Shown here in pieces: positions 27,560-36,528 of a stretch of DNA of 64,000 nt (the first letter of the stretch is position 1; every line of letters begins with the position of its first letter). This stretch comes from JADLCX01 sp964630785 (GTDB lineage Bacteria > Planctomycetota > Phycisphaerae > Phycisphaerales > UBA1924). The position numbers were made by a program, and so were the translations under genes. The stretch lies in contig CAZVZG010000002.1 of the NCBI GenBank assembly GCA_964630785.1, positions 62,001 through 126,000 of the forward strand. Reading direction: 5' to 3'. The notes beneath the pieces are model-generated. The model was given only the letters and a program-made list of their open reading frames with translations. It did not search any database and was not told where the DNA came from.

Positions 27560-28237
27560 TCAGGTGCCCTCGGCCTTGCCCAACTGCCACTCTTCGAGCT
27601 CGATGGGGGCCTGGCGGCCGAAGATGGTCACCAGCACGCGGACGAGGCCCTTCTCGGGAACGAGCTCGTCCACCGTGCCCTCGTAGTTCTGGAACGGGCC
27701 TTCCTTGATCAGCACGTGCTCGCCCTTGCTGAAGACGAGCTTGATGGTGGGCTCGTCGTCGGGCTTGCGGCTGTCAAGGTGGAGCTTCTCGATCTCGTGG
27801 CCCTTCATGGGCGTGGGCCGGCCGGCGGTGCCGACGAAGTCGCCCACGCCGGTGGTCTCCTTGATGAGGAAGAACACGTCCTGGGGGATGCGCCCGTCGG
27901 GCTCGAGCGCCATCTCGACGAAGACGTACCCGGGGTACATCTTGGTTTCGACGACGCGCTGTTTGCCGCCCTTGATGGTCTTGGTCTTCTCGGTGGGCAC
28001 GAGGATCCGCCCGACCAGGTGCGTCATCTTCTCGATCTGCACCTTGCGCAGGAGCGTTTCGCGCACGCTCGACTCCTTGTTGGAGGCGACGCGCAGGGTG
28101 AACCAGTCCATCCCCGGCCGACGGAGCGGCTCGTCCGGGCCGAGCAGGCCGTCCTTCTCCGACGAAACGATCTTCACTTCCCGCTGCTGGTCGTCGTGTC
28201 CGTGGGTCGAGGGGGTTGTGGGGATGGTGTTGGACAT
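27560..28237 (-). CDS. nusG: Transcription termination/antitermination protein NusG
   Basis: The protein is 225 aa, longer than the usual ~180 because of a polar N-terminal extension of about 40 residues. The NGN domain begins near DWFTLRVASNKE and contains KMYPGYVFVEM; the KOW domain is near the end (FSKGEHVLIKEGPFQNYEGTV). NusG binds RNA polymerase, suppresses pausing and couples to Rho and the ribosome. It lies 87 bp after secE, the normal partner. A GAGGA site precedes the ATG. It is the last gene of this translation block. Confidence 0.97.
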   Translation of the reverse strand: MSNTIPTTPSTHGHDDQQREVKIVSSEKDGLLGPDEPLRRPGMDWFTLRVASNKESSVRETLLRKVQIEKMTHLVGRILVPTEKTKTIKGGKQRVVETKMYPGYVFVEMALEPDGRIPQDVFFLIKETTGVGDFVGTAGRPTPMKGHEIEKLHLDSRKPDDEPTIKLVFSKGEHVLIKEGPFQNYEGTVDELVPEKGLVRVLVTIFGRQAPIELEEWQLGKAEGT

Positions 28238-28324
28238 GGCGGAATCCTCGATGGGATCGGATCGCGGTTGTCGGGGCGGGGGGCGTGGGGGGGAGAGGGG
28301 AGAGAAGGAAGCGGACGGTCGGCG

Positions 28325-29023
28325 CTACTGGAGCACCTTGATGAACTTGAAGAACATCTGGAACAGCACGTCGAACCCGAAGAGCGCGCCGGCGATGAGC
28401 ACCGACGCGCCCACGACCACCAGCGTCGAGTTCCAGATGTCCTTGCGGGTGGACCAGTTGACCTTCTTCATCTCCATGTCGGTGGCGATGAGGAACTCGA
28501 CGGTGGAGCGGCGGAGGCCGGCGAAGTAGAAGGCCAGCAGGGCTCCGATCAGGAGCACCAGGGCGGCCGCGCCGCCCTGCAGAAGGACCGGCTGGACCAC
28601 GGCGATCTTGTGCAGGCGGCCCTTGACCGAGGCGGAAAAGCCCTTGCCTCCCCCCGCGCCGGGCGCCGGGGCGAGCGTGGACGCCTCGGTCGGGCTGAGC
28701 CCCTCCTGCTTGGGCACAAAGTGGTGGATCCGCACCACCTGGCTGCTGCTGTCGAAGGACTCGACCTCGGCGGTGCCGAGCACGTCCGCCGGCGAGGTCG
28801 AGGTGGCGGCGGTCGCGAGTTGGACCTGGGCGCCGGGCGTGACTTCGCCGCCGGTGATGCCGGTGAGCTCGGTGGCCCAGGCGCGGGCGGGGAGCTTGTC
28901 AGCGACGACGGCCATCTGGCCCATGAGCCAGCCGGCGGTGCCGAAGGTGATGACGGCGATCATGGCCGCGGTCATGACCCGCACCCAATACCCCTGCCCC
29001 GGCTTGTAGAGACCGAATGCCAT
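28325..29023 (-). CDS. secE: Preprotein translocase subunit SecE with long N-terminal extension
   Basis: The protein is 232 aa starting at the ATG at 29023 (GAGAGGTT about 6 bases upstream). The conserved SecE core is the last ~58 residues: EMKKVNWSTRKDIWNST followed by the final membrane helix (VVVGASVLIAGALFGFDVLF). Two additional hydrophobic segments occur at 14-37 and 150-168, with a roughly 110-residue soluble Ala/Thr-rich part between them. Bacterial SecE is typically 60-130 aa with one or three helices, so the large loop is unusual. It is a component of the SecYEG channel that exports the many secreted proteins around it. Confidence 0.93.
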   Translation of the reverse strand: MAFGLYKPGQGYWVRVMTAAMIAVITFGTAGWLMGQMAVVADKLPARAWATELTGITGGEVTPGAQVQLATAATSTSPADVLGTAEVESFDSSSQVVRIHHFVPKQEGLSPTEASTLAPAPGAGGGKGFSASVKGRLHKIAVVQPVLLQGGAAALVLLIGALLAFYFAGLRRSTVEFLIATDMEMKKVNWSTRKDIWNSTLVVVGASVLIAGALFGFDVLFQMFFKFIKVLQ

Positions 29024-29230
29024 GGTGAACCTCTCGAACCGGGGCGTTTGACGTTGCCCCATTTCTACAAGTGCCGAGCGGCGAGCGGTTGCTGCCGGTC
29101 GACCCCGGCCTGGCTCGACGCTGGTGCGCCGGGTCCGCCGCTCTCGACCGGCCGCCGCTCGCGGCCCGGCACGCTGACCGAATCCGCCGGCCTGACGTGG
29201 CCGGCTTCGGGGAATCGAACTCAAACCAAG

Positions 29231-29303
29231 CACGCCGGGAGGGACTTGAACCCGCAACCTGCGGATTTGGAATCCGCTGCTCTACCAGTTGAGCTACCGG
29301 CGT
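29231..29303 (-). tRNA. trnW: tRNA-Trp (anticodon CCA)
   Basis: A 73-nt cloverleaf. Acceptor arms ACGCCGG/CCGGCGT, D-arm with AGCTCAACTGGTAGAGC, anticodon stem GCGGA/TCCGC with loop TTCCAAA (anticodon CCA), T-loop TTCAAGT. Discriminator G; CCA is not encoded. One C-U mismatch occurs in the T-stem. The tuf-trnW-secE-nusG order is conserved in many bacteria. Confidence 0.96.
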
Positions 29304-29309
29304 GTGAGC

Positions 29310-29380
29310 AGGCATCAGGCACCAGGCATCGGGCACCAGCAAGCCGTCTTCTGGTGCCCGATGCCTGGTGCCCGGTGCCT
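29310..29380. repeat. 30-bp inverted repeat built of 7-nt units between rpmG and tRNA-Trp
   Basis: Left arm 29310-29339 and right arm 29351-29380 pair at 28 of 30 positions with an 11-base loop. Each arm consists of alternating GGCATCA/GGCACCA-type heptamers. In the transcript it would form a long hairpin 7 bases after the rpmG stop and 7 bases before the tRNA. Confidence 0.85.
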
Positions 29381-29386
29381 ACTTGA

Positions 29387-29572
29387 TCACTTCCTCTTCA
29401 TCTTGTGAAGCGTGTGCCGGCGGAGGCGCGGGCAGTACTTCATGTAGCCTTCCTTCACGCGCTCGGAGATGCCGCCCTTGGTGCGGATCTCGGTGCGGTA
29501 GTTAAGATCGCCCGTCTCGCTGCACTGCAGCCAGACGTACTCGCGGCTCGGCGTTCCACCCTTCTTGGCCAT
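29387..29572 (-). CDS. rpmG: 50S ribosomal protein L33
   Basis: The protein is 61 aa with GAGGT upstream of the ATG. The conserved C-terminal half is clear: GYMKYCPRLRRHTLHKMKRK. The N-terminal half (VWLQCSETGDLNYRTE) has a single Cys in place of CxxC, and the C-terminal pair CPRC is CPRL, so this is a zinc-free (C-minus) L33. Its position between tuf and tRNA-Trp/secE is typical of bacteria. Confidence 0.95.
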   Translation of the reverse strand: MAKKGGTPSREYVWLQCSETGDLNYRTEIRTKGGISERVKEGYMKYCPRLRRHTLHKMKRK

Positions 29573-29734
29573 GATCGACTACCTCTTTCACACGGGCCCG
29601 CGGGGTCGGTCGCCGCGGGCTCTGGGGTTCGACGGGGAACTGGAGGAAACTGTCCTTCCTCTCAGGAAACCGGCCCATCGGCTTCCGCCGCTGGGCCGGG
29701 GAGATTCGGTGGTCCGAGCGGGCCGGGGGGCGGC

Positions 29735-30937
29735 TCACTCGATGATTTCGGTGACCGTACCGGAGCCGATCGTGCGCCCGCCCTCGCGGACGGCGAAGCG
29801 GAGGCCGGCCTCCATGGCGACGGGTTTATCGCCCAGGTCGACCTCGATCTGGACGTTGTCGCCGGGCATGCACATCTCGGCGCCGCCGAGGAGCTTGACC
29901 GAGCCGGTCACGTCGGTGGTGCGGAAGTAGAACTGCGGGCGGTAGTTGGAGAAGAACGGCGTGTGACGCCCGCCCTCCTCCTTGGTCAGCACGTAGACCT
30001 GGGCCTTGAACTTGGTGTGGGGCTTGATGGTGCCGGGCTTGCAGATGACCTGCCCGCGCTCGACGTCGTTCTTCTCGATGCCGCGGAGGAGCACGCCGAC
30101 GTTGTCGCCGGCCATGCCCTGGTCGAGAGTCTTCTGGAACATCTCGACGCCGGTGATGGTGGAGGTCTTGTTCTGCTTGGCCAGACCGACGATCTCGCAG
30201 GCGTCGCCGACCTTGATGACCCCGCGCTCGATACGGCCGGTGGCGACGGTGCCGCGGCCCTTGATCGAGAACACGTCCTCGACGCTCATGAGGAAGGGCT
30301 TGTCGACCTCGCGGGTGGGCTCGGGGATCCAGGTGTCGATCGCGTCGAAGAGGTCGTCGATCGGCTTGCAGATCTTGTCGTCCTTGGGGTTCTCCAGGGC
30401 GGCCTTGGACTGCCCGCGGATGATGGGGGTCTTGTCGCCGGGGAAGCCGTACTTGTTGAGGAGGTCGCGGATCTCGACCTCGACGAGCTCGAGGAGCTCG
30501 GGGTCGTCGACCAGGTCGACCTTGTTGAGGAAGACGACGATGTAGGGCACGCCGACCTGGCGGGCCAGGAGCACGTGCTCGCGGGTCTGGGGCATGGGCC
30601 CGTCGGCGGCGGAGACGACCAGGATGGCGCCGTCCATCTGGGCGGCGCCGGTGATCATGTTCTTGACGAAGTCGGCGTGGCCGGGGCAGTCCACGTGGGC
30701 GTAGTGACGCTTGGGCGTTTCGTACTCGGTGTGGCTGGACGCGATGGTCACCGTCTTGTTGGCGTCACGGACGGTGCCGCCCTTGGTGATCTCCGCGTAG
30801 GACTTGATGATCCCGCCGAAGCGGGCGGCCGAGCGGGCCGACAGCGCGGCCGTCAGCGTGCTCTTGCCGTGGTCGATGTGCCCGATCGTGCCCACGTTGA
30901 CGTGGGGCTTGGTCCGCTCAAATACGCCCTTGGCCAT
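29735..30937 (-). CDS. tuf: Translation elongation factor Tu
   Basis: The protein is 400 aa from the ATG at 30937, with GGAGGT about 10 bases upstream. The GTPase motifs are GHIDHGKS (19-26), DCPGH (83-87) and NKVD; domains 2 and 3 are complete (GRGTVATGRIERGVIKVGD, PGDNVQIEVDL) and it ends GSGTVTEIIE. EF-Tu brings aminoacyl-tRNA to the ribosome. Switch I is unusual: where most bacteria have ARGITINTSHVEY it reads NKTVTIASSHTEY, with the Mg-binding Thr kept (Thr64). The preceding KSYAEITKGGTVRDA matches my memory of planctomycete EF-Tu. It leads the block that continues with rpmG, trnW, secE and nusG. Confidence 0.98.
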   Translation of the reverse strand: MAKGVFERTKPHVNVGTIGHIDHGKSTLTAALSARSAARFGGIIKSYAEITKGGTVRDANKTVTIASSHTEYETPKRHYAHVDCPGHADFVKNMITGAAQMDGAILVVSAADGPMPQTREHVLLARQVGVPYIVVFLNKVDLVDDPELLELVEVEIRDLLNKYGFPGDKTPIIRGQSKAALENPKDDKICKPIDDLFDAIDTWIPEPTREVDKPFLMSVEDVFSIKGRGTVATGRIERGVIKVGDACEIVGLAKQNKTSTITGVEMFQKTLDQGMAGDNVGVLLRGIEKNDVERGQVICKPGTIKPHTKFKAQVYVLTKEEGGRHTPFFSNYRPQFYFRTTDVTGSVKLLGGAEMCMPGDNVQIEVDLGDKPVAMEAGLRFAVREGGRTIGSGTVTEIIE

Positions 30938-31331
30938 GTCGCACCGAACCTCCGTAAATGCCGGCCGCTCAGCCGGCCCGTCGGGCCCGCCCTCGGCTTT
31001 GCGTGGGGGGACGACGAGTGATTGACACCGTACAACCGATTCCCGACCGGCACCCGACGTCGTCGCGACGGCAGGACGACGACCCGCAGGGGCCGCCGGT
31101 CCGGGTCTCGATTCTTGTCCCGCACCGCCCAAAAGGAAAGCGCGGCCTGACCGAACACACCGACAGCGATCGGGCGACACCCGGCCGCGAAAGGGCCGAC
31201 ACACCGCCCAAGCCGCTGGATCGACCCCATCCCCCTCGGCTTTTCTCTGCGGGACTGCTCGAAGGAACGAACAACCCCGAGCCGAGCCCAAGTCGAGCGC
31301 CCTTCGGACGCCCGAAGCGGGGGTTTTCCAA
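30938..31331. other. tuf leader region, 394 bp
   Basis: Between tRNA-Thr and tuf on the minus strand. A GCCGGC/GCCGGC hairpin (30960-30977) lies just above the ribosome site. No gene, and no clear promoter hexamers; tuf may be transcribed together with the tRNA-Thr and processed. Confidence 0.5.
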
Positions 31332-31403
31332 AGCCGCTAAAGGGATTTGAACCCTTGACCTCACCCTTACCAAGGGTGCGCTCTACCGCTGAGCTATAGC
31401 GGC
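31332..31403 (-). tRNA. trnT: tRNA-Thr (anticodon GGU)
   Basis: A 72-nt cloverleaf. Acceptor arms GCCGCTA/TAGCGGC, D-arm TAGCTCAGCGGTAGAGC, anticodon stem CACCC/GGGTG with loop TTGGTAA (anticodon GGT), T-loop TTCAAAT. CCA is not encoded. It occupies the same place as thrT upstream of tufB in E. coli. A GATAAT -10-like hexamer lies 41 bases upstream (31444-31449). Confidence 0.97.
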
Positions 31404-31641
31404 GGTACCGGGCCGAACGGACTCTCCGGCGTGCCGGGTCGCCATTATCGGCTCGCGCGGCGGCGGGGATCACCCTCTGGAGCGGGCGCACGGGAAGCCG
31501 GTCGCCCGCCGGGATGAGCCGGGATCGTACCCCCGGCGGGGGGGCGGTCAACCTGCGGGACGGGCCGTGGAGCGGCCGCCCGCGGGACCGGTAAAGTTGA
31601 ACGCGCGTCCGGCACTCACGGGACGCCCAAGGGGTTCCACC

Positions 31642-34600
31642 ATGACCACGACGGATCAACCGGGCGCGCCCCGTCGGAAACGGCGGCTTGGCAGGGTGCT
31701 GGGGATCGGGGCGGCGGTGGTGCTGGTGCTGCTGATCGCGGCGGTGGTTCTGGCCCCGACGATCGGCAGTGCGCTGGCGCCCAGACTCATCGAGGGGGCG
31801 GTCAACCCGGACATCAAGGGGAGTGTGAAGGTCGCCGAGGCTTCGATCGGCTGGACAACCGGTCTGGAGGTCGGGCCGGTGGAGGTGTACGACCCGGAGG
31901 GCCGCCTGGCGGCGAGTTTGCGGGTCGTCGCGCCGGTCACGTTGTGGCAGGCGGTTTCCGGGAGGTACTGGTCGGCGGTGTCGCTCGACCTGGGCACGAT
32001 CGTGGCGTCGGGCTCACTCGACCTCCGCCAATACAACGACGGGACGACGAGCCTGGACCGGGCGTTTGCACCCAAGTCGCCCTCGGGCCACTCCGGGGCG
32101 AAGGCGGGGAAAGGGTCGGGATCGGGGGGCGACGGGGCAGGGGGGACGATGCCGTCGATCAAGGCGGCGCTCAAGGTTGAGCGGCTGGACGTCTCGGTCC
32201 GCAACGAGAAGAACAACTTCGCGGGCGAGATCGGGCTCAAGCCGCTCAAGGGCGAAGCGACGGTGGACGCCGATCTGAGCGCTCCGGGCGGCGGAGTGGT
32301 CAAGGTGCACGCGGATTTCACGGGCGACGCCGTGGCGACGGGGCCGGGTGCTTCGCAGGCGCAGGCCGCGCCGATGACGCTCAAGCTCGACGCCGACGTG
32401 AAGCAGACCGGCGCGGGCGGGTGGACGGCGGACGGGATCGATCACGCGGACATCAAGGTGGCGTTGAGCCACGCGCCGGTGGCGATCGCCGATGCGCTGG
32501 CGAGCCTGGGCGGGGCGCTGGTGCAGGCGGTGGGCGAGACGGCGGACCTCAACATCGACGTGGCCGGCAACGGCGAGAAGATGGACGCGGCGGTGCGGGT
32601 GGCCTCTTCGGGGCTCAACGCCGACGCGCACCTGGCGGTGACGGACGGCGTGCTGAGCGCCGCGCCGGACAAGCCCTCGACGATCGCGCTGGGCTCGACG
32701 GCGTTTCTGGAGAGTCTGCCGCAGTCGCGCGAGGCGGTGGCGGGGGCCGCCGGGCAGGTGAAACTCACGGAGGCGCCGAGCGTGCAGATCACGCTTGAGC
32801 ACCTCAAGGTCCCGCTCTCGGCGGGCGGCGGAACGACGGCGAGCACGGGCGGCAATCCGGCCCAGTTCGATTTCCGCGGTGCGAACCTCGGCTTGCGCGT
32901 GAAGGTGTCGGGCATGAGCGGCCGGGTGCTGATGCCCGCGGCCGCGACCGGGCCTCAGGCTTCGTCCCCCGGCGCGAACGCCGGCACGGGGGACTGGAAG
33001 CCCTTCGCCGTGGAGCCGATCGAGCTGGCGGTCAACATCGAGGATTTGGCCAAGCCCATCGCGATCTCGACGGGCACGCGGGCGACGCTCGACGGCGAGC
33101 CGGCGGGTGACGTGAACCTCACGATCAATGCGGCGGGCCTGCTCGATAATCAAGGGCACCTGCGGGCGCTGTCAGGGGGCAAGGCGGGGTTGGCGGACCG
33201 CGCCGAGGCGAGCGTGCGTGTGGCGGGCATGAGCACCGCGCTGTTGCAGCCGGTGGTTGCCGGCGCGGGGCTGCCGCTCCAACTGGCGCAGGACGTCGGC
33301 CCGAGGTTGGACATGTCGCTGAGCGCCAAGGCCGACGTTGCGGGCGTGACCGGCGCCGATGCGCTGGGTGCAGGGCTCGAATCGCTCCCGCCGCTGGACG
33401 TGACGGGGCAGATCGGCAGCGCGAACATCAAGGGCGATGTCGCGGCGCGGCTGGAGCACGCCGTGCTGACCACCCCGGGCCAGGGCGTGCGGCTGACGAT
33501 CAACTCCGCGTCGCCGCTGGCGCAGCGGATCGTCGCGGCGTCGCGTGAGGGCGCGGTCAAGGCCGCGGCGGCCGATACCAGCATCGCGCCGCCGCCGGAG
33601 GTGATCATCACGGGCACGGGCAAAGTCGAGATCACGGCGCAGGACGTGGGCGTCTCGCTCAAGGACACCTCGCCCGCGGCCATCCTCGGCAAGGGGAAGG
33701 GCAACTTCGGCTTCACGCTCAACGACCTCAACGTTGCGGTGGACATGGGCGGGAACAAGTCGCCGGTGCACATCAACCGGTGCACGCTCGCGGCCGCGCT
33801 CGGCACCGCGGCGTATCCCAAGCTGACGGTGGACGGCGCGCTGTCGTACGAGAACCGTCCCTTCACGGTGACGGGCGGGTACGAGTTCAACAAGTTCGAC
33901 AAGGGCCTGCCCGGAGGCGGCCCGGCGGCGCAGTTGGTGGCATTCAAGCCAGTGGGCACGGTGGAGATCAAAGGCCTGCCGCGCGCGCTGCTGGGCGTTG
34001 TGCCGTCGCTCGCGGCGTACGCGGGCGAGGGTGGGACCGGCGAGGATCACCTGGCGGCGGCCGTGCGCGACGCGATCGGGCCCTCGGCGGACATCGCGGT
34101 GAAGATGATCCAAGCGCCGGCGGACAAGGGGGGCGGCGAGTATCTCGCGGCGATCGTGAACACGGCCGCCGACGGCGCGCACGCGGACGTGTGGTTGCGG
34201 ATCACCGAGAGCCTCGCCGAGATCGCGTCGGTGAACGCGTACATCCAGCCGCGCCCGGAGTGGGTCAACCCGCTGCTGGCGTCGATGTCGGCCCCGGCGG
34301 AAGCGGGCGCGGCGGCGGCGGCGCCCATGCGGCTGGGGGCGCCGGCGAAGTTGAGCCTGGTCGTGGACAAGCCCGCGAAAATCCCGCTCTCGACGGGGCC
34401 GGACGGGAGCATCGCGCCCGACTGGGCGAAGGCCGACGACCTGAAAGCGCGGATCGGGGTCAGCGGCGAGCTGATCGTCGAGAACGTGCCGATCGGCGGC
34501 GGGGGCGTGGACGAACAGGGCCGGCCGGTTGCGATTCGGACGGCCTCGCTGGCCCTGGCCAACGTGGGCGGCGAGATCGTCGCGCCGCTCTCGGGCATCC

Positions 34601-36384
34601 CCGCCGACGCGCGCGCGGGCAAGCGTGCCTCGGCAACGCTCGCGGCCGCGGCGTTCGATCGTTCCAGCGGGAACGCGACGCTGGGGCGGCTCGATCTGCG
34701 GGCCGCGGCCGACATGAACGGCTCGTCGCCGGACGCTACGGTGCGGCTGATGGATGTGAACACGGCGGCGCTGGGTTCGCTGATCGGCCGGCGCGATCTG
34801 GCGGTGGGCGCGCTGGGCGATACGGCCACGGCCACGCTGGAGGTCAAGCCGGGGGGACAGGGCGGCGCTCTGGCTATTGACGCGCGGCTGACCTCGCCTC
34901 GCGTGAGCGGTGCGGCGATCTCGCTGGCCAAGGACGACGCGCACCTGTGGCTCACCAAGCCCTCGACGATCACGTGGGAACCGAACCTGCAACTGCTGAA
35001 CAAACTTCTGGCCGCGCCGGCGACGCCGGCGGCGGGCGGCAAGGCCGCCGCGGGGCAGGGCGCGTCGTTCACGATCGACCGATCGCAGCCGGTGACGATC
35101 AACATGTCCAAGCTTGCGTTGGCGAGCGGTGGGGGTGGGGGGGGAAGTGGACCGGTGGTCGGACCGCTCAAGCCGGGCGTGTTCGAGATGGACGTCGGGC
35201 TGCGGGTGCCTTCTCTGGCGCTGGGCATCCCCTCGCCTGATGCGGGCAAGCCGCCGACTTCGCTGAGCCTCAACGACGTGAACATCACGGCCACGTCTGC
35301 GCTGGCCGCGGCGGGCGCCGACAAGCCGAACCCGATCGCGATCGAAGTGGCGTTCGCGGACGCGGGTGGGGGGGGTGGGGGGAATGGGGGGGGTGGGGGT
35401 GGCTCAGCGGGCAAGCTCAACACCGCCAAGGTTCGCATCGCCAACCCGGGGGATGCGAACGGTGTGGTGAACTCGGCGAACTTCCGGTTCAACGGCGACG
35501 TGGACGTTTCGGCGTTTCCGTCGGCGATAGTCGACGACCTGGCGAACCAGGGCGGGCTGCTGGCCGAGCTGTTGGGTCCAACCGTCTCGCTTCAGGCCAC
35601 GGCCCGCAACCTCTCGATGAACGGCGACGACGCTACGGGCAAACTCACGGCGGACATCACGAGCCCGCGCGCCACGGCCAAGCTGCAGGGCCGGCTCAGG
35701 AAGGGCGAGTTCGTCCAGAACGGCCCGGTCTCGATCGAGCTGCGCGAGATCCGGACCCAGCTCGTGCAGGAACTGGCCGGCGGCCTGCCGCTGGTGCAAT
35801 CGTTGGAGAAGACGGACAAGGACAAGCCCGCGCTCATCACCGCGGAGAAGTTGACGCTCCCGATCGACAACGATCTGGCCAAGCTCAACGGCAAGGTCAC
35901 GATCGACCTGGGCGTGGCCAGGTTCACGACGAACAATCTGATCGGCAAGATCGTCAAGGGGCTTGGGGGGCGCTCGGCCGGCACGCTCGGACGCAAGATC
36001 GAGCCCTTCGTGGTGAACATGGACCACGGGGTGGTGAAGTACGACCGGTTCAGCCTGCCGGTGGGCGAGTTCTCGCTCGACACCCGCGGCGAGGTGGACC
36101 TGGTGAAGCGCACGATCAACGTGGTGACCTACGTGCCGCTCTTTGCGCTGACGGACGAGGCCGCGGGCCTGTTCAACACGGGCCTTGCGGGCAAGATCGG
36201 CATACTGGACCGCACCACGATGGTGCCGATCACGACCAAGGGCTCGATCGACAACCCCCAGACGGCCCCGGACATCGGGCTGTTCATGAAGGAAACGGGC
36301 GAGAACATCTTCAAGGCGCCGGGGAACCTGCTCGACAAGATCATCAACCCGAACGGGAAGAAGGACGGAGGGGGGAAGAAGTAG
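31642..36384 (+). CDS. AsmA-like giant envelope protein
   Basis: The protein is 1580 aa; the ATG at 31642 has AAGGGG 8 bases upstream. After a basic start (RRKRRLGRVLG) there is one membrane helix at about 19-40, then a very long beta-rich region of repeating short strands with glycine-rich breaks (for example the Gly/Asn-rich linker encoded near 35360-35410). The C-terminal 150 residues (GKIVKGLGGRSAG, FVVNMDHGVVKYDRFSLPVG, FSLDTRGEVDLVKRTINVVTY) are the most conserved-looking part and fit the AsmA-type C-terminus. Members of this superfamily (AsmA, TamB, YhdP) bridge inner and outer membranes and carry phospholipids. That role is inferred; membership rests on overall architecture, not on a single motif. 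It is divergent from tRNA-Thr. Confidence 0.72.
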   Translation: MTTTDQPGAPRRKRRLGRVLGIGAAVVLVLLIAAVVLAPTIGSALAPRLIEGAVNPDIKGSVKVAEASIGWTTGLEVGPVEVYDPEGRLAASLRVVAPVTLWQAVSGRYWSAVSLDLGTIVASGSLDLRQYNDGTTSLDRAFAPKSPSGHSGAKAGKGSGSGGDGAGGTMPSIKAALKVERLDVSVRNEKNNFAGEIGLKPLKGEATVDADLSAPGGGVVKVHADFTGDAVATGPGASQAQAAPMTLKLDADVKQTGAGGWTADGIDHADIKVALSHAPVAIADALASLGGALVQAVGETADLNIDVAGNGEKMDAAVRVASSGLNADAHLAVTDGVLSAAPDKPSTIALGSTAFLESLPQSREAVAGAAGQVKLTEAPSVQITLEHLKVPLSAGGGTTASTGGNPAQFDFRGANLGLRVKVSGMSGRVLMPAAATGPQASSPGANAGTGDWKPFAVEPIELAVNIEDLAKPIAISTGTRATLDGEPAGDVNLTINAAGLLDNQGHLRALSGGKAGLADRAEASVRVAGMSTALLQPVVAGAGLPLQLAQDVGPRLDMSLSAKADVAGVTGADALGAGLESLPPLDVTGQIGSANIKGDVAARLEHAVLTTPGQGVRLTINSASPLAQRIVAASREGAVKAAAADTSIAPPPEVIITGTGKVEITAQDVGVSLKDTSPAAILGKGKGNFGFTLNDLNVAVDMGGNKSPVHINRCTLAAALGTAAYPKLTVDGALSYENRPFTVTGGYEFNKFDKGLPGGGPAAQLVAFKPVGTVEIKGLPRALLGVVPSLAAYAGEGGTGEDHLAAAVRDAIGPSADIAVKMIQAPADKGGGEYLAAIVNTAADGAHADVWLRITESLAEIASVNAYIQPRPEWVNPLLASMSAPAEAGAAAAAPMRLGAPAKLSLVVDKPAKIPLSTGPDGSIAPDWAKADDLKARIGVSGELIVENVPIGGGGVDEQGRPVAIRTASLALANVGGEIVAPLSGIPADARAGKRASATLAAAAFDRSSGNATLGRLDLRAAADMNGSSPDATVRLMDVNTAALGSLIGRRDLAVGALGDTATATLEVKPGGQGGALAIDARLTSPRVSGAAISLAKDDAHLWLTKPSTITWEPNLQLLNKLLAAPATPAAGGKAAAGQGASFTIDRSQPVTINMSKLALASGGGGGGSGPVVGPLKPGVFEMDVGLRVPSLALGIPSPDAGKPPTSLSLNDVNITATSALAAAGADKPNPIAIEVAFADAGGGGGGNGGGGGGSAGKLNTAKVRIANPGDANGVVNSANFRFNGDVDVSAFPSAIVDDLANQGGLLAELLGPTVSLQATARNLSMNGDDATGKLTADITSPRATAKLQGRLRKGEFVQNGPVSIELREIRTQLVQELAGGLPLVQSLEKTDKDKPALITAEKLTLPIDNDLAKLNGKVTIDLGVARFTTNNLIGKIVKGLGGRSAGTLGRKIEPFVVNMDHGVVKYDRFSLPVGEFSLDTRGEVDLVKRTINVVTYVPLFALTDEAAGLFNTGLAGKIGILDRTTMVPITTKGSIDNPQTAPDIGLFMKETGENIFKAPGNLLDKIINPNGKKDGGGKK

Positions 36385-36500
36385 ATTCAGAAGGCGGCGA
36401 AGGCGGCAAAGCGGCAAGTGGGGCAAAGGGGGGCAAATCGGGCAAATGGGGCAAAGCGACAGAAGGGGCAACAGGGAGCAACGGGGCCGGGCCGTCGGGG
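36385..36500. repeat. Purine-rich degenerate short tandem repeat
   Basis: About 100 bases downstream of the AsmA-like gene consist of repeated GGCAAA/GGGGCAAA motifs at 8-11 base spacing (about ten copies between 36390 and 36480). No gene. It ends just before the ribosome site of the next gene. Confidence 0.55.
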
Positions 36501-36528
36501 GATCGGGATGTGCGAGGAGGAGGTTGTC

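Noticed and set aside
31264..31300. Possible third copy of the AACGAACCCCGAGC repeat in the tuf leader
   Set aside because: Only about ten bases match cleanly, which is not enough against this GC-rich background.
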